A stretch of 9,523 bases of DNA from Nanobdellota archaeon (GCA_030695805.1 JAUYPG010000042.1:1-9523), one strand, 5' to 3'; shown: positions 1 through 5,426, counted from the stretch's first letter. Numbers and translations are program-made. Notes: generated from the sequence alone by a model not told the origin.

Positions 1-28
1 GCGCGCGTCGCGTGCGTGGGGCTCTCTG

Positions 29-34
29 AAAGGA
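29..34 (+). promoter_or_regulatory. Ribosome binding site of hisG
   Basis: AAAGGA lies nine bases before the ATG at 44 and fits the anti-Shine-Dalgarno end of 16S rRNA. It supports the chosen start. The genes on the minus strand (rpsF, ssb, rpsR, the peptidase) have no comparable site. Confidence 0.6.
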
Positions 35-43
35 AATGCCACG

Positions 44-919
44 ATGAGAAACTTGAAAATCGGTATCCCGCAGGGGAGTCTCCAAGACGCCACCGTCCGC
101 CTTTTTGGAAAAGCGGGCTATCAAATCCTCATCTCCTCCCGGTCCCACAATATCGTCTTCGACGACAATGAGCAGCTCGAAGGGATGCTTCTCCGCCCAC
201 AGGAAATGGCGCTCTACGTCGAGAAGGGCGTTCTTGACATCGGATTAGCGGGGAAGGATTGGGTGATTGAATGCGGCGCGGACGTCCGCATCGTCACGGA
301 GCTTGCCTACAGCCGCGCCTCGAATCAGCGGGCACGGTGGGTTCTTGCCGTGTCGGAGGATTCCGATATCCGAAGCGTCAAAGACCTTCAGGGCAAGGTT
401 GTCTATACGGAACTCGTGCAGACGACGAAGCAATGGCTAGAGAAGCGCGGCGTTCAAGCGGACGTGCGCTTTTCGTACGGGGCAACGGAGGCGAAAATCC
501 CTCACCTCTGTGAGGCGATTGTCGAAATCACCGAGACGGGGACATCCCTCCGGGCGAACAAGCTTCGCATCGTGGAGGAGATGATGGAGACATCGACCGT
601 GCTTGTTGCGAACCACGAGACCTGGAAGGACGACTGGAAGCGTGAAGAGGCGGAAAATCTCCTCATGCTTCTGCACGGCGCGCTCGCGGCGGAGTCGAAG
701 GTCGGGTTGAAACTGAACACGCCCAAAGCCCGTCTGGACGACGTTCTTGCCGTTCTCCCCGCGATGAAGAAGCCAACAATCTCTCCGCTCACCGACCCGG
801 AGTGGGTCGCGCTGGAGACCATCGTGGATGAGCGGCTCATCCGCGACCTATTTCCCGAGTTGATTCGCGTCGGAGCGCAGGACCTGATTGAGTTCTCGCT
901 GAACAAGGTTATTCAATGA
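44..919 (+). CDS. hisG: ATP phosphoribosyltransferase, long form (HisG)
   Basis: Cytoplasmic enzyme of the first step of histidine synthesis, joining ATP and PRPP to give phosphoribosyl-ATP (EC 2.4.2.17). The 291 residues match the long, homohexameric form (about 300 aa) that needs no HisZ partner. The N-terminal strand reads LKIGIPQGSL; the PRPP loop is at about 157-172 with the core TETGTSLRAN; the C-terminal third (about 218-291, including LPAMKKPTISPL) is the ACT-like regulatory domain that binds histidine as feedback inhibitor in this family. The start is the ATG at 44, preceded by AAAGGA at 29-34, one of the few convincing ribosome binding sites here. The frame stays open upstream to the window edge, so a longer start cannot be excluded, but the N-terminus fits the family. 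A terminator follows at once. Twelve of 18 lysines use AAG, unlike mutY, which prefers AAA. No other his gene is visible. Identity is firm; foreign origin is only a suggestion. Confidence 0.96.
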   Translation: MRNLKIGIPQGSLQDATVRLFGKAGYQILISSRSHNIVFDDNEQLEGMLLRPQEMALYVEKGVLDIGLAGKDWVIECGADVRIVTELAYSRASNQRARWVLAVSEDSDIRSVKDLQGKVVYTELVQTTKQWLEKRGVQADVRFSYGATEAKIPHLCEAIVEITETGTSLRANKLRIVEEMMETSTVLVANHETWKDDWKREEAENLLMLLHGALAAESKVGLKLNTPKARLDDVLAVLPAMKKPTISPLTDPEWVALETIVDERLIRDLFPELIRVGAQDLIEFSLNKVIQ

Positions 920-938
920 CCTTGCTCAAATCATTACA

Positions 939-977
939 CCCCATGCGCACGACTTGTGCGCATGGGGTTTTCTTTTT
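939..977 (+). terminator. Rho-independent terminator of hisG
   Basis: A perfect 12-bp stem (939-950 with 956-967, arm CCCCATGCGCAC) has a five-base loop and is followed by TTTTCTTTTT at 968-977. It begins 20 bases after the hisG stop and is a classic intrinsic terminator. It shows that hisG is the last gene of its transcript. Confidence 0.92.
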
Positions 978-1015
978 ACAATACAAACTATGACACACAA
1001 AAAAGCGTTTCATAA

Positions 1016-1055
1016 AATTATCACTTTTTGCGCGGTCGCGCAAAAAGTGATAATT
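1016..1055 (-). terminator. Long perfect hairpin, probable terminator of the serine hydrolase gene
   Basis: The 18-base arms 1016-1033 and 1038-1055 are perfect reverse complements around a four-base loop. The stem has an AT-rich base and a GC top. It starts six bases beyond the stop of the minus-strand hydrolase gene, and on that strand it is followed by TTTTATG and, a little later, a run of six T. It probably ends the peptidase-hydrolase transcript. As the structure is symmetric it could also back up the hisG terminator from the other side. Confidence 0.7.
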
Positions 1056-1061
1056 CTAAAG

Positions 1062-2144
1062 TTACTCTCCAAACACAATATCCGCAACATCCCGGCGGAA
1101 TTCGTTGATGAGCGACGAATCGGGTTTGCGCTTTGGGTAGGTATAGTTTGATAGAATCACAAGTCCCACGCCCTTGTCCGGGTCGCACATCACGGAGCAG
1201 CCGGTGAATCCGGTTTTCCCGAATGTTCGCGCTCCGCACGCGTCTCCCATCCATCTCCGATTGCAAAGTTCCCACCCGAGGCCGTGCGACTCCCCTATCC
1301 CGTACAAATGATTTTGGTACATCCCTGCCACTGCGTCCTCGGAAAAATAACGCCTTCCCCGGTATTCGCCGCCGGAAAGAAGCATCTCCAAAATCGTGAG
1401 TAAGTCAGGAACAGTTGAAAAAAGACCCGCGGATCCTACCGCAAAATTTACGTAACCCGATAACGTAAATTTTTGCAACTTCCACGCGCTCTCATCATGG
1501 ACCTCGCCTTGGACTTCGCCGCCGCGCCATTTACAGACCTCCGTAGGCACAATCTCTTCTTTTAAAAAACTATCCAGGGGCTTGAATTTCGTCCGAGCCA
1601 TAGAGAGGGGCTTGAAGAAAATCTTGTCTGCGAAATCCGAAAGCGTCTCTTTCGCAACCCGCTCCACGAGAAGCCCCAAAAGAACGCTCGCGGTATTCGT
1701 ATATAAAAAATACTCGCCCGGCGCGTAGCGGAGCGGAGCGAAAAATATCGCCTGAAGAATCTCCTCCGGGCTCTTGTCCCGCAAAGAAGAGAGGCGGAAT
1801 TCTTCCCCATATCCCACGGTCTGGGTCAAAAGATGGCGAACGCGGATGTCATCACGCGAGGCGTTGTGCACCTCGGGGAGGAGGTCTATCACGCGGGTCT
1901 CCGCGTGAAGACGCCCTTCTTCGATACAATACAGGGCCGAAAGCGCGGTGGGAATCGCCTTTGTGATGGAAGCGACATCGAATATCGAATCGTCCTTTAT
2001 AGCCAGCGCATTCTCCTCATACCGGAACTTCCCGAAGGGCAACACAATCCTCTCCCCGTCTCTTCTTACCACCCCAACCACGCAGCCGGGAAATATGTTC
2101 TCATGAATGGCCCTGCAAACTCTCTTCTTAATACGATCTTCCAT
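1062..2144 (-). CDS. Serine hydrolase of the beta-lactamase / class C (PF00144) family
   Basis: A 360-residue member of the fold shared by class C beta-lactamases, EstB-type esterases and D-Ala-D-Ala peptidases. The nucleophile motif SxxK is S59-I-T-K62 in FDVASITKA; the second motif is Y148-T-N150; the family signature VHDESA is at about 215-220; the third motif is K320-T-G in FGKTGFTG, where many relatives have HTG. All catalytic elements are intact. There is no N-terminal signal peptide or membrane segment (it begins MEDRIKKRV), so as read it is cytoplasmic, unlike true beta-lactamases. The ATG at 2144 lies 10 bases after the stop of the M24 peptidase gene, so the two are probably co-transcribed; no Shine-Dalgarno sequence is evident. 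The substrate cannot be told from sequence: peptide, cell-wall fragment and ester are all possible. Antibiotic resistance should not be assumed. Confidence 0.9.
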   Translation of the reverse strand: MEDRIKKRVCRAIHENIFPGCVVGVVRRDGERIVLPFGKFRYEENALAIKDDSIFDVASITKAIPTALSALYCIEEGRLHAETRVIDLLPEVHNASRDDIRVRHLLTQTVGYGEEFRLSSLRDKSPEEILQAIFFAPLRYAPGEYFLYTNTASVLLGLLVERVAKETLSDFADKIFFKPLSMARTKFKPLDSFLKEEIVPTEVCKWRGGEVQGEVHDESAWKLQKFTLSGYVNFAVGSAGLFSTVPDLLTILEMLLSGGEYRGRRYFSEDAVAGMYQNHLYGIGESHGLGWELCNRRWMGDACGARTFGKTGFTGCSVMCDPDKGVGLVILSNYTYPKRKPDSSLINEFRRDVADIVFGE

Positions 2145-2154
2145 ATTCTAGATT

Positions 2155-2898
2155 CTATTTTCTATTTACTAGCGTAATCGTTCTTTGCACAGGCGTTGTG
2201 ATAATCACCTTACCTCCATCAATATAAAAATCAATCTCGCTTCTTACGCCGAAGCGATTCTTTACGTATACTCCGGGCTCAATCGTGTATCCCACGCGCC
2301 TCTCCAAGACCCCCTCGCCTTTTTTCTGGCTAAGCCGCGTACCCGCGCCATGCGGAGACCGAAGCCCCAAGGAGTGGCCCAAGCCATGCAAAAAATATTC
2401 CGCGTATCCGCTCTCCCGAAGAATATCGCGGGCCACCGCGTCAACTTCCCTGCCCTTCGGCAAAACACCTTTGCGTACATGGCTTCGCAAAAACCGCACG
2501 CTCGCATTTCGCGCGAGAATAACCGAGCCAAAAATTTTTTCTATTTCCGGAGGAATACGTTTCCCGGAAAATCCCATCCATGTGAGGTCGGCGAATGGCG
2601 CCCCTTTCTCGCGAACCCGCGCCCACACATCTAAAAGGATACAAGAACCCGCCCGAAGCTTCCGAGAGTATTGCGAGGGGAAATAATGCACAAAGGAGGT
2701 ATTCGCGCCAAAGGCGATGATGGGATCGTGGTCGGCCCAAAGCCCACGCTCCTTGTATTTCTTCCGCACAAATTCCATCGCCTCATACTCCGAAACGTTC
2801 TTTTTCTCACCGAGAAATCGGAAGGTTTCGTCCTTGATAGTCCCCAAAAGCTTCGCCGCCCGGATGTGCTGATTAATTTGCCGATTATTCCAGGGCAT
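2155..2898 (-). CDS. M24-family metallopeptidase (Xaa-Pro aminopeptidase-like)
   Basis: A 247-residue pita-bread-fold peptidase, the family of methionine aminopeptidase and Xaa-Pro dipeptidase, which removes N-terminal residues using two metal ions. All five metal ligands are visible: D90 (in ILLDVW), D104 (in FADLTW), H175 (in HGLGHSLGL), E207 (in TIEPGVY) and E221 (in RSEIDF). The N-terminal part is short, about 55 residues before the catalytic core, so the creatinase-type N-terminal domain of full Xaa-Pro peptidases is missing. The start chosen is the ATG at 2898 (MPWNNRQ). An in-frame ATG at 2955 would add 19 hydrophobic residues translated from the AT-rich repeat and is unlikely. It is probably the first gene of a unit with the serine hydrolase. 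It could act in peptide recycling; it is not a typical MetAP. The exact substrate is unknown. Confidence 0.9.
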   Translation of the reverse strand: MPWNNRQINQHIRAAKLLGTIKDETFRFLGEKKNVSEYEAMEFVRKKYKERGLWADHDPIIAFGANTSFVHYFPSQYSRKLRAGSCILLDVWARVREKGAPFADLTWMGFSGKRIPPEIEKIFGSVILARNASVRFLRSHVRKGVLPKGREVDAVARDILRESGYAEYFLHGLGHSLGLRSPHGAGTRLSQKKGEGVLERRVGYTIEPGVYVKNRFGVRSEIDFYIDGGKVIITTPVQRTITLVNRK

Positions 2899-2913
2899 AC
2901 AGATATGATATCG

Positions 2914-2941
2914 TATATACAATAAAAATCCCAAATACCAA
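2914..2941 (-). promoter_or_regulatory. Possible promoter of the M24 peptidase gene
   Basis: On the minus strand TTGGTA (2936-2941) is followed after 16 bases by TATATA (2914-2919), 15 bases before the ATG at 2898. Each box matches four of six consensus bases. The ten-base string TATACGATAT (2908-2917) also occurs just before the ssb ATG. A start about seven bases after the -10 box would give a leader of about eight bases. The surroundings are AT-rich, so chance matches are likely. Confidence 0.3.
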
Positions 2942-3050
2942 ATTACAAATTCCAAACAAATTCAAAATTCAAATGTTCAAAATTCAAAAACGTTTGGGAT
3001 TTGAAATTTGTGATTTGTTTGTAATTTGGTGCTTGTGATTTGTAATTTCA
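2927..3050. repeat. AT-rich fold-back repeat in the divergent spacer (family A)
   Basis: The spacer between the divergent peptidase and mutY genes consists of short words such as AAATTCCAAA, ACCAAATTAC and their complements. The left part (about 2927-2966) reads largely as the reverse complement of the right part (about 3001-3050), with the 13-mer ACCAAATTACAAA as an exact match. The centre holds TTCAAAATTCAAA twice (2961-2973 and 2976-2988, 15-base period). It could form a long imperfect hairpin. It contains no gene. Both flanking genes begin within 30 bases of its edges, so it may also hold their promoters. Confidence 0.75.
3019..3048 (+). promoter_or_regulatory. Weak promoter candidate for mutY inside the repeat
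   Basis: TTGTAA (3019-3024), 18 bases, TAATTT (3043-3048), then eight bases to the ATG at 3057. The geometry equals that before rpsF, ssb and rpsR, but the words belong to the repeat and the -10 match is only three of six, so this is tentative. Confidence 0.22.
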
Positions 3051-3056
3051 AAACGA

Positions 3057-3878
3057 ATGACCATACAGCAATTCCAAGACCATATTCTTGATTGGCACAA
3101 AGAGAACCGACGCCCTATGCCCTGGCGGAACACGCGCGATCCCTATAAAATCCTCGTCTCGGAGATTATGCTCCACCAGACGCAAGTCGCGCGAGTAGTA
3201 CCAAAATACAAAGAGTTCTTACGGGCCTTCCCTACCTTAAAAACCCTGGCTGAGAGCGAGAACAAAAAACTCCTTGAGGTATGGAAGGGCCTGGGCTACT
3301 GGCGCCGAGCAAAGTATCTGAAAGAAACCGCGGCAACAATCATGCGAAACCACGCGGGGAAATTCCCGAAGGAGTTACAAGCATTGGAAACCCTTCCCGG
3401 CCTCGGGCCCTATACCGCCCGCGCCCTTGCCTCTTTCGCGTGGAACTCGAAAGAACCATTTGTGGACACGAATATCCGCCGCGTCTATCTCCACTTTTTC
3501 TTTCCGGGAAAAAATAAAGTAACCGACGCGGAAATTCTTGAAATCGCGAGGAAGGCCGTCTGGAAAAAGAATCCCCGAGAATGGCACTACGCCCTCTTTG
3601 ATTACGGAGCGCTTGTTCTGAAAGACAAATCAATAAACAAGCGGAGCAGGACGTACGCGAAGCAGTCCCCATTCAAAGGGTCCTTCCGCTCCTTTAGAAC
3701 GCGCGTTGTGCGGATGCTCATTCAGGAGCCGGAGGGAAGGGCCTCTAAAGAAAAAGTAAGTAATTTCCTTCTGGAAATCCTGCGGAAAGAAGAGGCGGAG
3801 TACGCGCCCGAGGAGATCCTTCAGTCCTTGGAAAAAGACGGGCTTCTGAAGAAAAAAGGGGCATTTTACTCTTTGTGA
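3057..3878 (+). CDS. mutY: MutY-type adenine DNA glycosylase without iron-sulfur cluster
   Basis: A 273-residue HhH-GPD glycosylase of base-excision repair. Family members remove adenine opposite 8-oxoguanine. The N-terminus has the MutY signature RRPMPWRNTRDPY and SEIMLHQTQV with catalytic E36; the helix-hairpin-helix is LPGLGPYTARAL at about 113-124; the catalytic aspartate is D137 in PFVDTNIRR, close to E37 and D138 of E. coli MutY. The region after about 180 (FDYGALVLKD) normally leads into four [4Fe-4S] cysteines, but this protein has no cysteine at all. The C-terminal 8-oxoG-recognition (NUDIX-like) domain is also absent; about 60 residues (215-273) ending DGLLKKKGAFYSL look like a small winged helix. 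The ATG at 3057 is the first possible start, as an in-frame TGA stands at 3036. No Shine-Dalgarno sequence is seen. It overlaps the phosphatase gene tail-to-tail by 13 bases. The family is certain; the substrate may differ from classical MutY. Confidence 0.9.
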   Translation: MTIQQFQDHILDWHKENRRPMPWRNTRDPYKILVSEIMLHQTQVARVVPKYKEFLRAFPTLKTLAESENKKLLEVWKGLGYWRRAKYLKETAATIMRNHAGKFPKELQALETLPGLGPYTARALASFAWNSKEPFVDTNIRRVYLHFFFPGKNKVTDAEILEIARKAVWKKNPREWHYALFDYGALVLKDKSINKRSRTYAKQSPFKGSFRSFRTRVVRMLIQEPEGRASKEKVSNFLLEILRKEEAEYAPEEILQSLEKDGLLKKKGAFYSL

Positions 3879-4417
3879 TCTTCCGTCGGAATACTCCGCG
3901 GAAAGATGGCGCGTGACGGGAGAAGCTGAAAAACGATAAAAGCCGCAAGCGCTCCGAGAACCATGCCGCCCAGAATATCGCTCGGGTAATGCGCCCCCGC
4001 GACCACGCGAAAAAGAGAGACGACAAGAGAAGCAAAAAGGAAGAGAACGCCGGCTTTCTTCGCGAAAAAAAGGAGGAAGAACGAAAGCGCGAAAAAAAGA
4101 ATGGCGTGGCCGGAAGGAAAAGAAAAACTAGAGGAAGTAATAAGCGCGTCAAGATCCATGGCCACGAAAGGACGCGGACGGTGATACGCGAAGCGGATGA
4201 GAGGAACAAAAAGCCCTCTCGAAAGAAGCGCGGAGAGCGCGAGCCCCAAAAAAAGAAACATTCTCTTCCTCCAATCCGAAAAACAGAAAAATGGAGCGAG
4301 AAAAAAGGCAATGCCGAGGAGAAAGGGAATGTATGAACCAAAAAAAACGATAAGGGCGTCAAAAAGAGGAGAACGATGGGCGAAGGAATAGAGAAAATTG
4401 AAAAGAGAAATATCCAT
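3866..4417 (-). CDS. PAP2-family membrane phosphatase
   Basis: An integral membrane acid phosphatase (183 aa) of the type that dephosphorylates undecaprenyl pyrophosphate or phosphatidic and phosphatidylglycerol phosphates. All three motifs are complete: R75-x6-R82-P83 (RFAYHRPRP), P101-S-G-H104, and S134-x2-R137-x5-H143-x3-D147 (FRVVAGAHYPSD). About five to six hydrophobic segments are visible: near 20-45, 52-75, 104-118, 122-139 and 146-165. The ATG at 4417 (MDISLFNF) suits the family. A GTG at 4444 would add nine residues translated from the inverted repeat. It sits where rplI often follows rpsR in other bacteria, separated from rpsR by a fold-back element. Its 3' end overlaps mutY by 13 bases with no terminator between them. 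A role in cell-envelope lipid-carrier recycling is plausible; the exact substrate cannot be read from sequence. Confidence 0.9.
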   Translation of the reverse strand: MDISLFNFLYSFAHRSPLFDALIVFFGSYIPFLLGIAFFLAPFFCFSDWRKRMFLFLGLALSALLSRGLFVPLIRFAYHRPRPFVAMDLDALITSSSFSFPSGHAILFFALSFFLLFFAKKAGVLFLFASLVVSLFRVVAGAHYPSDILGGMVLGALAAFIVFQLLPSRAIFPRSIPTEDHKE

Positions 4418-4419
4418 GA

Positions 4420-4517
4420 CCAATACGAACAATGCGAATAACACGCGAACAACACGAACACTAATAAACTTGAGCGTGTTCGTGTTGTTCGTATAATATT
4501 CGTGTCATTCGTATTGG
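4420..4517. repeat. 98-bp fold-back element between rpsR and the phosphatase gene (family B)
   Basis: Two 42-base arms, 4420-4461 and 4476-4517, pair at about 34 of 42 positions around a 14-base loop. The outer 10 and inner 16 bases are perfect (inner arm GTGTTCGTGTTGTTCG). The arms are built from degenerate units resembling TTCGTGT and TTCGTATTGG. The element fills almost the whole gap from the rpsR stop (4525) to the phosphatase ATG (4415-4417). It could act as a bidirectional hairpin or a REP-like element. It has no T-run like a normal terminator and no coding potential. Confidence 0.88.
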
Positions 4518-4524
4518 ACCGGGC

Positions 4525-4731
4525 CTAACGCCCTACATAAGGAAGAAGCCCCAAAAATCGCGCGCGCTTTATCGCGGTCGCGAGCCCTCTCTGGTGCTTC
4601 GCGCACACCCCCGTATGCCGGGGGTCAACAATTTTTGCCTGTGATGAGGTAAAACGCCGAAGAGACGCGGCGTCGCGAAAGTCAATGTTCTGAACATTCT
4701 GTGAACAAAATATGCAGTGTTTTGTAAGCAT
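4525..4731 (-). CDS. rpsR: 30S ribosomal protein S18 (bS18)
   Basis: A 68-residue ribosomal protein that binds next to S6 on the platform of the small subunit. The conserved core is clear: QAKIVDPRHTGVCAKHQR followed by AIKRARFLGLLPYV. It carries C6-x2-C9 near the N-terminus plus C43 and H46 (GVCAKH), a plausible zinc site like the cysteine-containing form of S18 in some bacteria; E. coli S18 lacks this set. The start is the ATG at 4731. No Shine-Dalgarno sequence is present; instead a -10-like box ends seven bases before the ATG, which suggests a leaderless message. It follows ssb in the usual rpsF-ssb-rpsR order, but across a 199-base spacer filled mostly by a fold-back repeat, so it is unlikely to be tightly co-transcribed. 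Confidence 0.96.
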   Translation of the reverse strand: MLTKHCIFCSQNVQNIDFRDAASLRRFTSSQAKIVDPRHTGVCAKHQRGLATAIKRARFLGLLPYVGR

Positions 4732-4738
4732 ATGAGTA

Positions 4739-4768
4739 CTTGTAACACAAAAATCGAAAAGAAGTCAA
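4739..4768 (-). promoter_or_regulatory. Promoter of rpsR, predicted leaderless
   Basis: On the minus strand: TTGACT (4763-4768, five of six), 18 bases ending in TGTGT, TACAAG (4739-4744, four of six), then seven bases to the ATG. Transcription would start at or next to the initiation codon. The layout is identical to that of ssb, which strengthens an otherwise modest match. Confidence 0.55.
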
Positions 4769-4786
4769 TTTGTCCCTAAATGGAAT

Positions 4787-4935
4787 CTCTAAATCCTAAT
4801 TTCTAATCTCTAAACAAATCCAAAATTCTTCGCCAAAGGCGAATCCGCCTTCGGCGGAAAATCTCAAAAACGAAACGGCGTATTTCGAATTTTGATATTT
4901 GAGATTGTTTAGAAATTAGATATTAGAAATTTAGA
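4787..4935. repeat. Fold-back repeat after ssb, with two small hairpins in its loop (family C)
   Basis: The left arm (4787-4828, words like CTAATTTCTAA and AACAAATCC) is largely the reverse complement of the right arm (4887-4935, TTTAGAAATTAGATATTAG). Inside the loop are two adjacent perfect hairpins: TTCGCC-AAA-GGCGAA (4829-4843) and TCCGCC-TTC-GGCGGA (4844-4858). The right arm runs into the ssb stop codon (4931-4933). Together with the rpsR promoter it fills the 199-base gap between ssb and rpsR. A role in 3'-end formation or mRNA protection is possible but not shown. Confidence 0.85.
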
Positions 4936-5419
4936 AGGGCACATCCTCTGCCCTTACCTCGTCATCATCCAGATCAATTTGAGGGATGGGCTCCTCAAAG
5001 GGCATATCCTCCGCCGGAGACGAGGTCTTTTTTGGACTTGAAGAAGAGGGGGTAGATGATGCCTCCGGAGAAAAAGTTCCGCTTGCTCCCGCGGCCCGCG
5101 GACCGAACTGAACCCGATCCGCGATAATCTCCGTGGTTTTGCGATTTTGCCCCTCCTTGTCTTTCCATGTCCGCGTCTGAAGGCGGCCCTCAATATACGC
5201 CAAACTTCCCTTTTTCAGATACTGGCTCGCGACCTCGGCCTGCTTCCCCCAGAGAACGATGTTGTGAAATTCCGTCTCCTCCGCCCGCTTCCCGTCTTTG
5301 TCTGTCCAATAGCGATTTGTCGCAAGGCCGAAATTCGTAACGGACTGCCCGGAGGCCGTGGTACGAAGTTCCAAATCAGCTGTCAGCCGTCCGATAAGTT
5401 GAACCTTGTTTAAGTTCAT
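4931..5419 (-). CDS. ssb: Single-stranded DNA-binding protein (SSB)
   Basis: A 162-residue SSB that coats single-stranded DNA in replication, repair and recombination, normally as a tetramer. Residues 1 to about 108 form the OB fold: it begins MNLNKVQLIGRLTADLELR, continues with VTNFGLATN and TEFHNIVLWGKQAE, and ends with KTTEIIADRVQFG. A Ser/Pro-rich linker follows, then an acidic tail ending AEDVPF, the protein-interaction tip. A second tip-like peptide, AEDMPFEEP, sits about 25 residues earlier. The ATG at 5419 is chosen because homologues begin MNLNKV; an in-frame ATG at 5461 would add 14 unrelated residues and would lie upstream of the promoter. It lies between rpsF and rpsR as in many bacteria. 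There is no usable ribosome binding site; the promoter ends seven bases before the ATG. Confidence 0.96.
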   Translation of the reverse strand: MNLNKVQLIGRLTADLELRTTASGQSVTNFGLATNRYWTDKDGKRAEETEFHNIVLWGKQAEVASQYLKKGSLAYIEGRLQTRTWKDKEGQNRKTTEIIADRVQFGPRAAGASGTFSPEASSTPSSSSPKKTSSPAEDMPFEEPIPQIDLDDDEVRAEDVPF

Positions 5420-5426
5420 ATATCGT

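Noticed and set aside
1..29. End of an upstream gene stopping at the TGA at 27-29
   Set aside because: Only nine codons are visible and they match nothing recognisable, so no feature can be supported.
954..1151. 65-residue open frame on the plus strand after hisG
   Set aside because: It begins inside the hisG terminator, runs through the second hairpin and into the hydrolase gene on the other strand; the translation has no recognisable features.
2145..2180. TAGAA-like words at the peptidase-hydrolase junction as another family C repeat
   Set aside because: The stretch is short and overlaps the coding 3' end; similarity to family C is limited to simple AT-rich words.
2899..2955. Longer start of the M24 peptidase with a hydrophobic N-terminus
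   Set aside because: The extra 19 residues are translated repeat sequence. The apparent membrane segment is an artefact, and MPWNNRQ begins where homologous sequence begins.
2927..3050. CRISPR array or mobile element in the AT-rich spacer
   Set aside because: The units are short, degenerate and palindromic with no regular spacers, and there is no cas or transposase gene in the window.
4418..4444. GTG start extending the PAP2 protein by nine residues
   Set aside because: The extension is encoded by the inverted repeat; MDISLFNF is a natural start.
3745..4461. 238-residue open frame on the minus strand overlapping mutY and the PAP2 gene
   Set aside because: It is a shifted reading of the phosphatase gene, rich in Ser, Phe and Arg, with no start signal; the PAP2 frame carries all three catalytic motifs.
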